This document shows, in pieces, positions 48,126 through 56,993 of a DNA stretch of 64,000 nt. Each line of letters begins with the position of its first letter. Position 1 is the first letter of the stretch. Origin of the DNA: Terriglobus roseus (GTDB lineage: Bacteria > Acidobacteriota > Terriglobia > Terriglobales > Acidobacteriaceae); the NCBI RefSeq assembly GCF_900102185.1, contig NZ_LT629690.1, positions 186,001-250,000 of the forward strand. Reading direction: 5' to 3'. The translations under genes were made by a program, and so were the position numbers. The notes below the pieces were generated by a model. That model saw only the letters and a list, made by a program, of their open reading frames with translations. It ran no database searches and was not told where the DNA came from.

Positions 48126-48545
48126 ATGGAGTACCGACTTATCTATTGCAGCCGTAACCGGATCGAAGGCTCGGAGCAGCAGATTGCCGAAGAAATTGAA
48201 AAGATCCTCATAAGCTCTCGCAGGAACAATGAGCAGCACAACATCACGGGTGCCCTGCTGTTCAACGGCCTCGCGTTTGCGCAGGTGCTTGAGGGGCCAC
48301 GCGCCGCCGTAGAAGCTATCTACGCCACAATCTGTGAGGACAATCGGAACAGCCACAACGTCCTGCTGGAGACCGGCGACATTGCCAAACGGGACTTTGC
48401 TCGTTGGTCTATGGCGTATTCCGGACCGGATTCCAATGGCCATCTCTACGAACACTTAAAGCTTGCCGACGTCGAGACGGATGGAGCTGGCGTTGCGAAG
48501 CGTGTGCTGGACCTGTTGAAGAGCGTTGTGCACGCGCACGTCTAG
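48126..48545 (+). CDS. BLUF domain blue-light sensor
   Basis: The 139-residue protein is a stand-alone BLUF domain with a short C-terminal helix. Flavin-site residues are present: Tyr7 in 'RLIYCSRN', Asn34/Asn35 in 'SSRRNN', 'NITGALLFNG', Gln53 in 'FAQVLEGPR', and Trp94 with Met96 in 'RWSMAYSG'. BLUF domains bind FAD and switch hydrogen bonds on blue light. No output domain is fused, so it must act through a partner. AAGGGAAG precedes the ATG. It lies inside the ribosomal protein cluster. Confidence 0.9.
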   Translation: MEYRLIYCSRNRIEGSEQQIAEEIEKILISSRRNNEQHNITGALLFNGLAFAQVLEGPRAAVEAIYATICEDNRNSHNVLLETGDIAKRDFARWSMAYSGPDSNGHLYEHLKLADVETDGAGVAKRVLDLLKSVVHAHV

Positions 48546-48564
48546 GTTTGCTTGGCGCTTGGGT

Positions 48565-49467
48565 TTAGTCCGGCGTGGTCTGGGCGATATGGTCCACGAT
48601 CAGATCTTCAATTTGGCCTGTGCCTTTCTTTAGGCGCAGGCCAAGTTGTTTTTCCAGGGCGCCGGTAAAGGTGGGCCCGCCGCCATCGCTGGTGGTCTGC
48701 GGAGCATTCGCTTCGTCGATCTGGAAGTCGAGTGTCATGTCGTAATGGCCGGTCAGGCCGGTCGCATCCACCATGCGATCCATGCCGCGCCCGCCGAGAA
48801 CACCGCCCAGGCCATCGAAGAGGGTGCATGCTTCCGGCAGTGTGACGTCGATCATGCTGACATGCATGATGCCACCTTCTTTGCGGTTGATCTGCAAACC
48901 GCAGAGGACAGGGGATGGTTTACTCGGTACCGATTCTTGAACCGGAGAGCCGGGTTTTAAACAACCGGGTGTCGTTTCATGAGGCTTCAGATTTGGGCCA
49001 GTCACGCCGGGTTTTGCCACGCTGAGCAGGTTGACCATCCCTGTGTGGTTTTCCCGATGGGCCTTCAGAGCGAAACGGTCTTCCAGCAGATTGCGCAACA
49101 TCAGGCGTATGTCTTCCATGTTCTGCGAGCCTTCCGGCGGACGCGCAACGATGGTGTACTTCTGGTGCTGCGCCCACTCGGGCAACCGCGCGCGCATGGC
49201 TCGGGCCTCGACTTCGTCGTTGACACCATAGGCGAACATGATGAGCGGCGGGAGAGCGCCAGTCATCGTGAGCAGGCCGTGCGGCGTCTGTGCTCTGCCC
49301 AGGGCGATCATGAAGCCGAGGCCTTCCATTGGAGCGTCGGGCGCAGCTGGCTTGACCGAGGCGGATTCGAAGGTAAGTGCGGTCGTTGACCTCTGTGCGT
49401 GTATTGGGAGAAAGAGCAGGCAGACCGTGAGACTGATTAATTCATAGCGTCGGGCCTTACGATTCAT
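48565..49467 (-). CDS. TIGR03435 family exported protein inside the r-protein cluster
   Basis: A 300-residue protein with a signal peptide ('LISLTVCLLFLPIHAQ') and the TIGR03435 blocks 'FESASVKPAAPD', 'IRLMLRNLLEDRFALKAHRE', 'VDATGLTGHYDMTLDF', and 'ALEKQLGLRLKKG'. The function is unknown. I start at MNRKARR (49467) because GGAG lies eight bases upstream and the signal peptide is then standard; 49491 is the longer option. It is transcribed against the ribosomal protein genes on both sides. Confidence 0.85.
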   Translation of the reverse strand: MNRKARRYELISLTVCLLFLPIHAQRSTTALTFESASVKPAAPDAPMEGLGFMIALGRAQTPHGLLTMTGALPPLIMFAYGVNDEVEARAMRARLPEWAQHQKYTIVARPPEGSQNMEDIRLMLRNLLEDRFALKAHRENHTGMVNLLSVAKPGVTGPNLKPHETTPGCLKPGSPVQESVPSKPSPVLCGLQINRKEGGIMHVSMIDVTLPEACTLFDGLGGVLGGRGMDRMVDATGLTGHYDMTLDFQIDEANAPQTTSDGGGPTFTGALEKQLGLRLKKGTGQIEDLIVDHIAQTTPD

Positions 49468-49574
49468 GTCGCGGCTCCAAAAGGAAATCATAGGGATGGA
49501 CGGTATGACTGCTTAGACGTCTGGTTCTCGTCTGGCAACGCCTCTAAACTCTAGAAATACGGGGGCCAAAGAAC

Positions 49575-49907
49575 GTGGTGCAACACATTCCAAACACGAC
49601 GGTTGACCGCATCGAAGCCATCGGTATTGATGCAAACGGTTCGTTGTGGGTAAAGCCAGCCACGAAAACTTTCCCGATGATGTACCGGGAAGGCATGGAA
49701 GTCCATTGGGATGCCTCCCGACAGTGCCTGTATAGTCCACTCCCGCGGGAGTGGAGTTATCTGCAGTGGTTTTGCCAAATCAACCGAGCTGCTGCCGAAC
49801 AAGGGGTGGCGTTGGTGGTGGACTCGCAGACTCAATGGAACAACCTTGACCAACATCTTCGCGATGAGATCGTACGCACTGTCAATAAGGCAGATTTGTC
49901 CGGATAA
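49575..49907 (+). CDS. Small protein of unknown function
   Basis: A 110-residue soluble protein with a well-formed amino acid pattern: 'IEAIGIDANGSLWVKP', 'FPMMYREGMEVHWDASRQCLYSPLPREWSYLQWF' (in pieces). I recall similar small proteins among environmental and gene-cassette hypotheticals but cannot name a family. The frame opens with two GTG codons and has no strong ribosome site. It lies directly before the rplX promoter, on the strand of the ribosomal genes. Confidence 0.6.
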   Translation: MVQHIPNTTVDRIEAIGIDANGSLWVKPATKTFPMMYREGMEVHWDASRQCLYSPLPREWSYLQWFCQINRAAAEQGVALVVDSQTQWNNLDQHLRDEIVRTVNKADLSG

Positions 49908-49931
49908 CTAGCAAGATCGATGCTTCTATGC

Positions 49932-49960
49932 TTGTATTCGCGCAAGTTTTCGCGTAAAGT
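49932..49960 (+). promoter_or_regulatory. Promoter in front of rplX
   Basis: TTGTAT (49932-49937) and TAAAGT (49955-49960) with a 17-base spacer lie about 95 bases before rplX. This would restart transcription of the downstream spc/alpha genes after the insert. Confidence 0.65.
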
Positions 49961-50053
49961 AGACAAGTTTGGTCCAACTGCATCACCTCGACCTGCGGAG
50001 GTACTCGCAGAGGCCTGTGTCCGGGACCACGGCACGGGATAGGGAGTAACGAA

Positions 50054-50380
50054 ATGGCACATGTTTTGAAGAACGATCAGGTCATTGTTCTGGCAGGTAA
50101 GGACAAGGGTAAGACCGGCCGAGTACTGCGGATTGTTACGGACAAGAACCGCGTTCTGGTGCAGGGCATCGGCATGATCAAGAAGCACGTCAAGCCGAAT
50201 CCTCAGGCAAACATTAAGGGCGGAATCTTGGAGCAGGAAGCTCCGATCCACCTTTCGAATGTGGCTCTGGTGGATGGTAACGGCAAGGCGACTCGTGTAA
50301 GCATCCGCGTGGTTGACGGCAAGCGTGAGCGCATTGCCAAGACGACCGGCGAAACGATTGCTTATCCGAAGGTGAAGTAA
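50054..50380 (+). CDS. rplX: Ribosomal protein L24
   Basis: The 108-residue L24 has the KOW motif 'DQVIVLAGKDKGKTGRVLRI', 'NIKGGILEQEAPIHLSNVALVD' (in pieces) and a C-terminal 'GETIAYPKVK'. It starts 50S assembly. GGGAG precedes the ATG. It normally follows rplN directly; here it is 2 kb away. Confidence 0.96.
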   Translation: MAHVLKNDQVIVLAGKDKGKTGRVLRIVTDKNRVLVQGIGMIKKHVKPNPQANIKGGILEQEAPIHLSNVALVDGNGKATRVSIRVVDGKRERIAKTTGETIAYPKVK

Positions 50381-50577
50381 GCGATTTTCAGATAGCAGGT
50401 GCGTAAGTGCCTGCGCTGTTCGTTGGAAGACCTCTCTGGCTTGCCAGGTGCGTTCCGGCGAAGTTCTCAAGCGAGCAGCGAATCCAGAAACACAGGAACA
50501 CCCCACGAAACGGTATACGGGCCGTGACGCGAGTCGAAGCCCAATCCGATGACCGTGGAGAAAGCGAAGTAACGACA

Positions 50578-51117
50578 GTGGCACGACTCCGTGAGAAATA
50601 TACAAACGAGTTGAAGACGGCCGTTCAGAAGGAGCTGGGCATCACGAACGTGATGGCAGTGCCGAAGATCGAGAAGATCGTCATCAACATGGGCCTCGGT
50701 GAGGCGACGCAGAACAACAAGATCATCGACCCGCTGGTCAGCGATCTGGCAGCCGTAACGGGTCAGAAGCCGGTTCTGACCAAGGCGAAGAAGTCCATCG
50801 CTCAGTTCAAGGTGCGTGAAGGCCAGTCGATCGGCGCCATGGTCACCCTGCGCGGCGAAGCGATGTTCGAATTCCTCGACCGTCTGATCTCGGTGGCTCT
50901 GCCCCGCGTGCGCGACTTTAAGGGTGTTTCCTCGAAGAGCTTCGACGGCCGCGGCAACTACACGCTCGGTCTGCGTGATCAGCTCATCTTCCCCGAAATC
51001 GATTACTCGAAGGTGGAGAAGCTGAAGGGTATGAACGTGACCATCGTGACGACCGCTGCGGACGATAACAGCGCGCGCGTCCTCCTCAAGCACTTCGGCA
51101 TGCCGTTCCGCGCATAG
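50578..51117 (+). CDS. rplE: Ribosomal protein L5
   Basis: The 179-residue L5 has '[20 protein letters not shown]', '[15 protein letters not shown]', '[21 protein letters not shown]' (in pieces) and the C-terminal 'HFGMPFRA'. It binds 5S rRNA. The start is the GTG at 50578, where L5 homology begins; the frame runs 57 codons further upstream without homology. The 197-base spacer before it has small inverted repeats such as GCAGG/CCTGC. Confidence 0.95.
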   Translation: MARLREKYTNELKTAVQKELGITNVMAVPKIEKIVINMGLGEATQNNKIIDPLVSDLAAVTGQKPVLTKAKKSIAQFKVREGQSIGAMVTLRGEAMFEFLDRLISVALPRVRDFKGVSSKSFDGRGNYTLGLRDQLIFPEIDYSKVEKLKGMNVTIVTTAADDNSARVLLKHFGMPFRA

Positions 51118-51143
51118 CCCAATAGAGATCGGAGCAAATAGAT

Positions 51144-51329
51144 ATGTCGACTACTGCAAAAGCAGTCAAGGACGCAAAGAAGCCCAAGTTTAAGTGCCGC
51201 CAGCACAACCGCTGCCAGCTCTGCGGTCGCCCCCGCGCATTCCTCCGCAAGTTCGGCATCTGCCGTCTGTGCTTCCGTGGTCTGGCGCTCAAGGGCGAGA
51301 TCCCAGGCGTCGTAAAGTCCAGCTGGTAG
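51144..51329 (+). CDS. rpsN: Ribosomal protein S14, zinc-binding form
   Basis: A 61-residue type Z S14 with '[33 protein letters not shown]' (in pieces): the two CxxC pairs bind zinc. It lies in the 30S head. GGAG precedes the ATG. The final G of its TAG stop is also the first base of a two-hairpin repeat. Confidence 0.97.
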   Translation: MSTTAKAVKDAKKPKFKCRQHNRCQLCGRPRAFLRKFGICRLCFRGLALKGEIPGVVKSSW

Positions 51330-51364
51330 TGCTTCGCACCGTTCTCGACGTCGCTTCTGCGACG
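51329..51364 (+). repeat. Two-hairpin post-stop repeat, copy B
   Basis: GTGC-TTC-GCAC, CGTTCTCGA, CGTCGC-TTCT-GCGACG. It is identical to copy C (after rpsH) across 36 bases except one, and begins at the same point relative to the stop codon. Confidence 0.75.
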
Positions 51365-51505
51365 GATCCGAGTAGCGGTGGAGAGTATGGGCCGGCTCGC
51401 TTTGCGGCGAGCCGGTTGTAACACTTAAGTAAGTTAACGAAATCCCTTGCAGGTTCTGCCGCCATCCTTGGTCGCAGCAAACGAAGGGTAGAGAGAAGAG
51501 TCATT

Positions 51506-51904
51506 ATGAACCTGACCGACCCAGTAGCAGACTTTTTGACCCGCGTTCGCAACGCCATCAATGCCCGCCACCAGAAGCTGGATGTTCCTGCCTCGAACCT
51601 GAAGGCTGAGATTGCCCGCATTCTGAAGGAAGAGGGCTACATCACCAACTACAAGACGGTGGAAGAAGAAGGCAAGCGTACGCTGCGCGTTTACCTGAAG
51701 TACGACGCTGACGGCACCTCTGCCATCCTCGATCTGAAGCGTATCTCCAAGCCTGGTTCGCGTGTGTACCTCGGTTCGCAGGACATCCGCCGCGTTCAGG
51801 GTGGACTCGGTATCTCGATCCTCACCACGCCGAAGGGTGTGATGACGGGCCGTACCGCTCGCAAGGAAAACGTCGGCGGCGAAGTTCTCGCTCACGTCTG
51901 GTAG
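51506..51904 (+). CDS. rpsH: Ribosomal protein S8
   Basis: The 132-residue S8 has 'DPVADFLTRVRNAINARHQ', 'YITNYKTVEEEGKRTLRVYL' and the C-terminal 'RTARKENVGGEVLAHVW'. It binds helix 21 of 16S rRNA and in E. coli represses the spc operon. GAGAGAAGAG precedes the ATG. Confidence 0.97.
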   Translation: MNLTDPVADFLTRVRNAINARHQKLDVPASNLKAEIARILKEEGYITNYKTVEEEGKRTLRVYLKYDADGTSAILDLKRISKPGSRVYLGSQDIRRVQGGLGISILTTPKGVMTGRTARKENVGGEVLAHVW

Positions 51905-51945
51905 TGCTTCGCACCGTTCTCGACGTCGCTTCCGCGACGTGATTC
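51904..51945 (+). repeat. Two-hairpin post-stop repeat, copy C
   Basis: GTGC-TTC-GCAC, CGTTCTCGA, CGTCGC-TTCC-GCGACG, TGATTC. The trailing CGTGATTC is shared with copy A after fabH. Confidence 0.75.
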
Positions 51946-52020
51946 GTGCAACGGTGCAATGTCTTGGCCAGAGCAAAGCTCTGGATGTAGTTCTGAAGTT
52001 TTCGCAGTTACAAGTTATTC

Positions 52021-52091
52021 CCGCGAAGCAATTCGCGGTGGCTGCAGTGGAACGGTCTGCAGTGGTTAGTTCATAAAGCTAACTGCTGCAG
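52021..52091 (+). repeat. Hairpins in the rpsH-rplF spacer
   Basis: CCGCGAA-GCAA-TTCGCGG (52021-52038) is a perfect 7-bp stem with a GNRA loop. CTGCAG (52057-52062) with CTGCAG (52086-52091) and inner GTTAG/CTAAC form a second, imperfect stem. The spacer (51905-52124) has no gene. Confidence 0.6.
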
Positions 52092-52124
52092 GATCCGGGA
52101 CTCGCAAGCCGCAAGGAAAAGTAA

Positions 52125-52664
52125 ATGTCACGTATTGGTTTGAAGCCGATCGCTCTGCCCACAACCGTGAAGTACACGGTGAACGGCAACGACGTTGAAG
52201 TTACCGGCCCCAAGGGCAAGGTCACCGCTCTGCTGCCCACCGGCATTCGCCTTGAGGCGAAGGACGGCGTGCTGCACGCAGTTCGCGACAACGATTCGCA
52301 GAAGGCGATTCACGGCCTGGCTCGCGCACTCATGTTCAACGCTGTTGAAGGCGTGACCAACGGCTGGAAGAAGGAACTGGACATCGTCGGCATCGGTTAC
52401 CGTGCTGAGATGAAGGGAGCGGGCATGGTTGTATTCACGCTCGGCTACTCGCACCCCATCGAGTTCCCGCTGCCTGCTGGCATCACGGTCACCATCGACC
52501 CGAAGCAGACGCACCTGACGGTTGAAGGAATCGACCGCCAGAAGGTTGGCCAGGTGGCCGCCGATATGCGTTCGCTGCGTAAGCCTGATCCATACAAGAA
52601 CAAGGGCGTACGTTACTCGGACGAGAAGCTGAAGAAGAAGGTCGGCAAGACCGGCTCCAAGTAA
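52125..52664 (+). CDS. rplF: Ribosomal protein L6
   Basis: The 179-residue L6 has '[31 protein letters not shown]' (in pieces) and '[32 protein letters not shown]' (in pieces). It lies near the factor-binding site. AAGGAAAAG precedes the ATG. Confidence 0.97.
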   Translation: MSRIGLKPIALPTTVKYTVNGNDVEVTGPKGKVTALLPTGIRLEAKDGVLHAVRDNDSQKAIHGLARALMFNAVEGVTNGWKKELDIVGIGYRAEMKGAGMVVFTLGYSHPIEFPLPAGITVTIDPKQTHLTVEGIDRQKVGQVAADMRSLRKPDPYKNKGVRYSDEKLKKKVGKTGSK

Positions 52665-52671
52665 GTTTTCA

Positions 52672-52713
52672 AGTCTTAGTAGGTAGTTTGAGTTCCGGCT
52701 ACCTACTAAGACT
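52672..52713 (+). repeat. 15-bp perfect hairpin in the rplF-rplR spacer
   Basis: AGTCTTAGTAGGTAG (52672-52686) pairs perfectly with CTACCTACTAAGACT (52699-52713) around a 12-base loop. It is AT-richer than most terminators and lacks a T tract. Confidence 0.7.
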
Positions 52714-52820
52714 AAGAACTACAACCGCAACATCAACCCGAGGCGATGGACGAGATGCCATCGCTCACCATACCGAACGCAGATGCAGGGCATTTGCGCC
52801 GATAGGGAAGGAAAGAAAAA

Positions 52821-53186
52821 ATGATCACTGCACCTCAGCGCAATGTCATCCGGAAGCGCGTTCACAAGCGCGTTCGTGCGAAGATCGCCGGCACCACCGA
52901 GCGTCCTCGCCTGAACATCTTCCGTTCGCTCAACCACATCTACGCACAGGTCATCGACGACTCCACGCACACCACGCTGGCTTCCGCCTCCACCGTCGTT
53001 AAGAAGGGTGAAGAGAAGAAGAGCGGCGGCAACATCGCTGCAGCCCAGGAAGTGGGCAAACTGGTTGCAGAGCGTGCAAAGGAAGCAGGCGTGACCAAGG
53101 TTGTGTTTGACCGTGGTGGTTACCTGTATCACGGCCGCGTCAAGGCCCTGGCCGATGCCGCGCGTGAAGCCGGTCTCGAGTTCTAA
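52821..53186 (+). CDS. rplR: Ribosomal protein L18
   Basis: The 121-residue L18 has '[37 protein letters not shown]' (in pieces) and '[29 protein letters not shown]' (in pieces). It binds 5S rRNA with L5. AAGGAAAG precedes the ATG. Confidence 0.97.
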   Translation: MITAPQRNVIRKRVHKRVRAKIAGTTERPRLNIFRSLNHIYAQVIDDSTHTTLASASTVVKKGEEKKSGGNIAAAQEVGKLVAERAKEAGVTKVVFDRGGYLYHGRVKALADAAREAGLEF

Positions 53187-53212
53187 CTCAGGTTTAGCGA
53201 AAGAGGATATAG

Positions 53213-53719
53213 ATGGCAATTCGCAAGAAGATTGATGCAAATAAGCTGAACCTGAAGGACCAGGTCGTCGCGATCAACCGCGTGACCAAGGTCGTTAAGG
53301 GCGGTAAGAATATGTCGTTCGCAGCACTGGTTGTGATCGGCGATCCGGATCAGGGCATTGTGGGCTACGGCAGCGGTAAGGCCAAGGAAGTTCCCCAGGC
53401 GATCCGCAAGGGCATTGAAGCGGCCAAGAAGAACCTGCACAAGGTGAACCTGACCGAGACCTCGATTCCGCACCAGGTGCTGGGCCGTTATGGCTCGGGT
53501 CACGTGCTGCTGAAGCCGGCTCCTGAAGGTACCGGTGTGATCGCAGGTGGCGCGGTTCGTGCGGTGATGACGTCTGCCGGTGTGCAGAACGTTCTGACCA
53601 AGTCGCTGGGAACAGCGAACCCGCACAACGTGATCAAGGCCACGTTTGACGCGCTCATCCAGCTGCGTGACAAGGCTGCTGTTGCAGCTCTGCGCGGCAA
53701 GGATGTTCAGGAACTCTAA
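53213..53719 (+). CDS. rpsE: Ribosomal protein S5
   Basis: S5 of 168 residues: '[31 protein letters not shown]' (in pieces), '[28 protein letters not shown]' (in pieces). It affects decoding fidelity. AGAGGATATAG precedes the ATG. Confidence 0.97.
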   Translation: MAIRKKIDANKLNLKDQVVAINRVTKVVKGGKNMSFAALVVIGDPDQGIVGYGSGKAKEVPQAIRKGIEAAKKNLHKVNLTETSIPHQVLGRYGSGHVLLKPAPEGTGVIAGGAVRAVMTSAGVQNVLTKSLGTANPHNVIKATFDALIQLRDKAAVAALRGKDVQEL

Positions 53720-53772
53720 GGCTGCAACGACATTTGGCGGAACGGATTTCCGTTCCACATGAGGATAAGGTA

Positions 53773-53961
53773 ATGGCAGAAAACACGGGCAAGATCAAGA
53801 TCCAGTACTACCGCTCGAAGATCGCGACGCCGGTCAAGCACAAGCTGGTGGTTAAGGGCCTGGGCTTCACGCGTCTGAATCAGATCGTTGAACGCGAGGA
53901 CACGCCCTCGGTTCGCGGCATGGTTGCGGCAATCCCGCACCTGGTTCGCATCGTCGAGTAA
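53773..53961 (+). CDS. rpmD: Ribosomal protein L30
   Basis: L30 of 62 residues: 'KIKIQYYRSKIATPVKHKLVV', 'LGFTRLNQIVEREDTPSVRGMVAAIPHLVRIVE' (both in pieces). I start at the ATG at 53773, where the family begins and GGATAAGG lies just before. Confidence 0.95.
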   Translation: MAENTGKIKIQYYRSKIATPVKHKLVVKGLGFTRLNQIVEREDTPSVRGMVAAIPHLVRIVE

Positions 53962-54000
53962 GTACTTCGTCCGGTCCTCGGCATCGCTTTGCGATGTGCG
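53962..54000 (+). repeat. Two-hairpin post-stop repeat, copy D (degenerate)
   Basis: GTACTTCGT, CCGGTCCTCGG, CATCGC-TTT-GCGATG. The second hairpin differs from copies A-C by a paired change (G-C to A-T), which keeps the stem. It starts at the base after the TAA stop. Confidence 0.6.
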
Positions 54001-54180
54001 TGGGCTGGCGGGAATGACATGGGTGGTTTGCTTCAGCCTATGAGGCAAGCCACCATCAACTTAGCCTGGCATTGATCAGGCGATAACAAGACTGACATAA
54101 AACTTGTGTCAGCGGCCGCAGAAAGCATCGCGGCAAATGCGAGTCGGACCGAACGGTCTGGCGTGAGCGAGGAAAGCACA

Positions 54181-54666
54181 ATGGCACTGAATCTTTCGAA
54201 TTTGAATGCGCCGAAGGGCGCGAACAGCAACAAGAAGCGCGTGGGCCGTGGTATGGGTTCGGGCATGGGCAAGACGTCGACGCGCGGTCACAAGGGCCAG
54301 CGCTCGCGTTCGGGTTCGCGCTCGATGCGTGGTTTTGAAGGCGGCCAGATGCCGCTGCACCGCCGCCTGCCGAAGCGTGGCTTCACCAACATCTTCCGTC
54401 AGGAGTACCAGGTTCTGGCTCTCGACACGATCCAGCTCTTTGCTGCAACCAAGAACGTCACCGAGCTGACCGTCGAAGCAATGCTGGAGAACGGTCTGGT
54501 TCGCAAGAAGAAGGCCCTGGTGAAGGTCCTGGCAAACGGCGAGATCAACACAGCTGTAACCGTGTACGCGCACAAGGCTTCCAAGGCTGCACAGGCGAAG
54601 ATCGAAGCAGCTGGCGGCAAGCTGGTTCTGCTCGGCGCGCCGGCTGCAGAAGAAGCAGCAGCGTAA
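54181..54666 (+). CDS. rplO: Ribosomal protein L15
   Basis: L15 of 161 residues: 'NLNAPKGANSNKKRVGRGMGSGMGKTSTRGHKGQRSRSG' (in pieces), 'FEGGQMPLHRRLPKRGFTN'. It is a late assembly protein of the 50S subunit. GAGGAAAGC precedes the ATG at 54181, where homology begins. Confidence 0.97.
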   Translation: MALNLSNLNAPKGANSNKKRVGRGMGSGMGKTSTRGHKGQRSRSGSRSMRGFEGGQMPLHRRLPKRGFTNIFRQEYQVLALDTIQLFAATKNVTELTVEAMLENGLVRKKKALVKVLANGEINTAVTVYAHKASKAAQAKIEAAGGKLVLLGAPAAEEAAA

Positions 54667-54732
54667 GTGGCGTCTTCGCTGCGCGCCGCGATATCTGCGC
54701 GTAGAATGAAGACACACGGATTTCAAGGGAAG

Positions 54733-54755
54733 GGTCGAGCCGTGATGGCTCGGCC
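54733..54755 (+). terminator. Hairpin before secY
   Basis: GGTCGAGCC pairs with GGCTCGGCC (one wobble) around GTGAT and is followed by TTTGCC. As secY lies downstream it could be an attenuator. Confidence 0.45.
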
Positions 54756-54827
54756 TTTGCCTGTATCGGATAACTCCGAAAGTTTAAGTAGAACGGGCCG
54801 TAAGGCCTGACTGGATAAGCCCCGCCG

Positions 54828-56225
54828 ATGTTTGACAAGCTGGCCAACATCTTCCGAATTCCTGAGCTGCGCACCCGCGTGCTGTTTACGCTGGGCCTGC
54901 TTGCCGTTTACCGCCTTGGCGGACACATCCCCACCCCCGGTATCAACGCTGACCTGCTTGCGCAATACTTCGCGCAGAACGCGGGTTCGTCGCTTGGTCT
55001 TGTGGATCTGTTCACCGGTGGTTCGCTTCGCCGCCTCACCATCTTCGCGCTGGGCATCATGCCGTACATCACGGCGTCGATCATCTTCCAGCTGCTGACG
55101 GTGATCTATGAGCCGCTGGCCAAGCTGCAGAAGGAAGGCGAAGTGGGTCGCCGCAAGATCACACAGTGGACCCGCTACGTAACAGTGCTGCTGGCCATCG
55201 TGCAGTCGTTCGCGATTGCCATGATGCTGACCAAGTCCACGACCGGCGCGCCGATGGTGACAATGGGTTCGAAGTCGTTCATCGCGCTCTGCGTGTTGAC
55301 GCTCACGACCGGCACTGCCTTCATCATGTGGCTGGGTGAGCAGATTACGGAGCGCGGTATCGGCAACGGTATGTCGCTGCTGATCTTCACGGGTATCGTG
55401 GCTGGCTTGCCGAACGGCATCAACGATCTCTACGAGAAGGCTCGCGATTCAGCATGGGGCGGATTCACGCCGCTGGCAATCGCCATCCTGATCGTCGCCA
55501 TGATCGGTGTCGTGTACTTCATCGTGTTCGTTGAGAAGTCGGAACGCCGCATCCCGGTGCAATATGCAAAGCGTATTGTGGGCCGCAAGATGATGGGCGG
55601 TCAGTCGACGCACCTGCCGCTGAAGGTGAACTCCGGTGGCGTTATGCCGGTGATCTTCGCTTCGTCGATCCTGTCGGCACCGCTGCTCTTCGCGAACACG
55701 CAGTTCGTACAGAACCACACGTTCTTCCGCGTGATTGCAGATGGTCTGAAGCCGGGCGAGCCCTGGTACCAGATTCTCAGCGCCGCCGCGATCATCTTCT
55801 TCGCGTACTTCTACATCTCAATCGTCTTCCGTCCGGATGACATTGCTGACAACCTGCGCAAGTATGGCGGGTTCATCCCTGGCATCCGTCCCGGTCGTCG
55901 TACGAGCGACTTCATCAACGACATCCTGACCCGCATCACGCTGGTTGGTGCTATCTACCTGATCATCATTCAGCTCATTCCGCAGATGATGATCTCTGGT
56001 GTGCACCTGAACCATCTCTGGCTGGTGGGACCGTTCTTTGATCGTCTGCCGAACTGGATCACCAATGGCCTGGGCGTGAACTTCTACTTCGGCGGCACCT
56101 CGCTGCTGATCGTAGTGGGCGTGGCCATGGACACCGTGCAGCAGGTCGAGTCGCAATTGATCATGCGTCACTACGAAGGCTTCACGCCAAAGAGCGGCCG
56201 TTCACGTGGCCGGCGGAGCTGGTAA
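54828..56225 (+). CDS. secY: Protein translocase subunit SecY
   Basis: A 465-residue protein with ten membrane helices and SecY motifs: 'LFTLGLLAVYRLGGHIPTPGIN' (in pieces), 'ALGIMPYITASIIFQLL', and the cytoplasmic loop 'IPVQYAKRIVGRKMMGGQSTHLPLKVNSGGVMPVIFA' (in pieces). It forms the Sec channel. No clear ribosome site is seen close to the ATG. adk follows after six bases. Confidence 0.97.
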   Translation: MFDKLANIFRIPELRTRVLFTLGLLAVYRLGGHIPTPGINADLLAQYFAQNAGSSLGLVDLFTGGSLRRLTIFALGIMPYITASIIFQLLTVIYEPLAKLQKEGEVGRRKITQWTRYVTVLLAIVQSFAIAMMLTKSTTGAPMVTMGSKSFIALCVLTLTTGTAFIMWLGEQITERGIGNGMSLLIFTGIVAGLPNGINDLYEKARDSAWGGFTPLAIAILIVAMIGVVYFIVFVEKSERRIPVQYAKRIVGRKMMGGQSTHLPLKVNSGGVMPVIFASSILSAPLLFANTQFVQNHTFFRVIADGLKPGEPWYQILSAAAIIFFAYFYISIVFRPDDIADNLRKYGGFIPGIRPGRRTSDFINDILTRITLVGAIYLIIIQLIPQMMISGVHLNHLWLVGPFFDRLPNWITNGLGVNFYFGGTSLLIVVGVAMDTVQQVESQLIMRHYEGFTPKSGRSRGRRSW

Positions 56226-56231
56226 GAAGAC

Positions 56232-56984
56232 GTGGCAGAACATGAACTGAATCAAACACCGGCTCCAGTGGATGGCTTCATCCCTGGGCCGGTGCTTCTT
56301 CTGGGCGCACCTGGAGTCGGTAAGGGAACGCAGGCGCAGATTCTGATGGACCTGTGGGGCATCCCGCAGATTTCCACCGGCGACATCATCCGCGAGAACA
56401 TCAAGCTGGGAACCCCGGTTGGCCTCGAGTTCCAGGATCTCGTTGCGCAGGGCATTTTCGTTCCCGATGAGCTTGTTAACCGCATGGTGGCATTGCGTTT
56501 AAGCCAGCCAGATGCCGCTCGTGGATACATTCTGGACGGCTATCCCCGGACATTGGGGCAGGCAGAATGGCTGGATGAGCAACTTGCAGGAGATGGCTTT
56601 CCAGTCGAAGGCTGGGAAGTGTCGCCCGCCGGCAAACTTCCAGTGATTGCAGTAAGTATCGAAGTTCGGTATGATGAGTTGTTGCGTCGTATCACTGGTC
56701 GGCGCACAGGTCCGGTCTCCAAGCGGATTTACAACATCTACACCAATCCTCCGCTCGTTGAGGGGGTTGATGATGTGGATGGTCAGCCGCTTGTGCAGCG
56801 CCCGGACGACACCGAAGAAGTCTTTGCGGAGCGGATGCGGCAGTTTGCGGATCTGACTGCGCCGGTGATCGAGCATTATCGCGCCCAGGGCCGGTTTGAG
56901 GTTGTGGACGGCGAGCAGCCGGTGGAAGTGGTAACGGAAACAATCGTCGCGGCGCTGAAGCGTCTGCGGCGCGAGGGCATGTAA
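56232..56984 (+). CDS. adk: Adenylate kinase
   Basis: The 250-residue enzyme has the P-loop GAPGVGKGT at 25-33, 'GILDGYPRT'-type sequence ('YILDGYPRTLGQAEWLD') and a LID region ('GRRTGPVSKRIYNIYTNPP') without zinc cysteines. It converts ATP and AMP to two ADP. About 20 residues precede the usual N terminus. The start is GTG, only six bases after secY. Confidence 0.95.
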   Translation: MAEHELNQTPAPVDGFIPGPVLLLGAPGVGKGTQAQILMDLWGIPQISTGDIIRENIKLGTPVGLEFQDLVAQGIFVPDELVNRMVALRLSQPDAARGYILDGYPRTLGQAEWLDEQLAGDGFPVEGWEVSPAGKLPVIAVSIEVRYDELLRRITGRRTGPVSKRIYNIYTNPPLVEGVDDVDGQPLVQRPDDTEEVFAERMRQFADLTAPVIEHYRAQGRFEVVDGEQPVEVVTETIVAALKRLRREGM

Positions 56985-56993
56985 GCAGTACCG

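Noticed and set aside
50407-50577. N-terminal extension of the rplE open frame
   Set aside because: L5 homology begins exactly at the GTG at 50578, and the upstream residues have no counterpart in L5.
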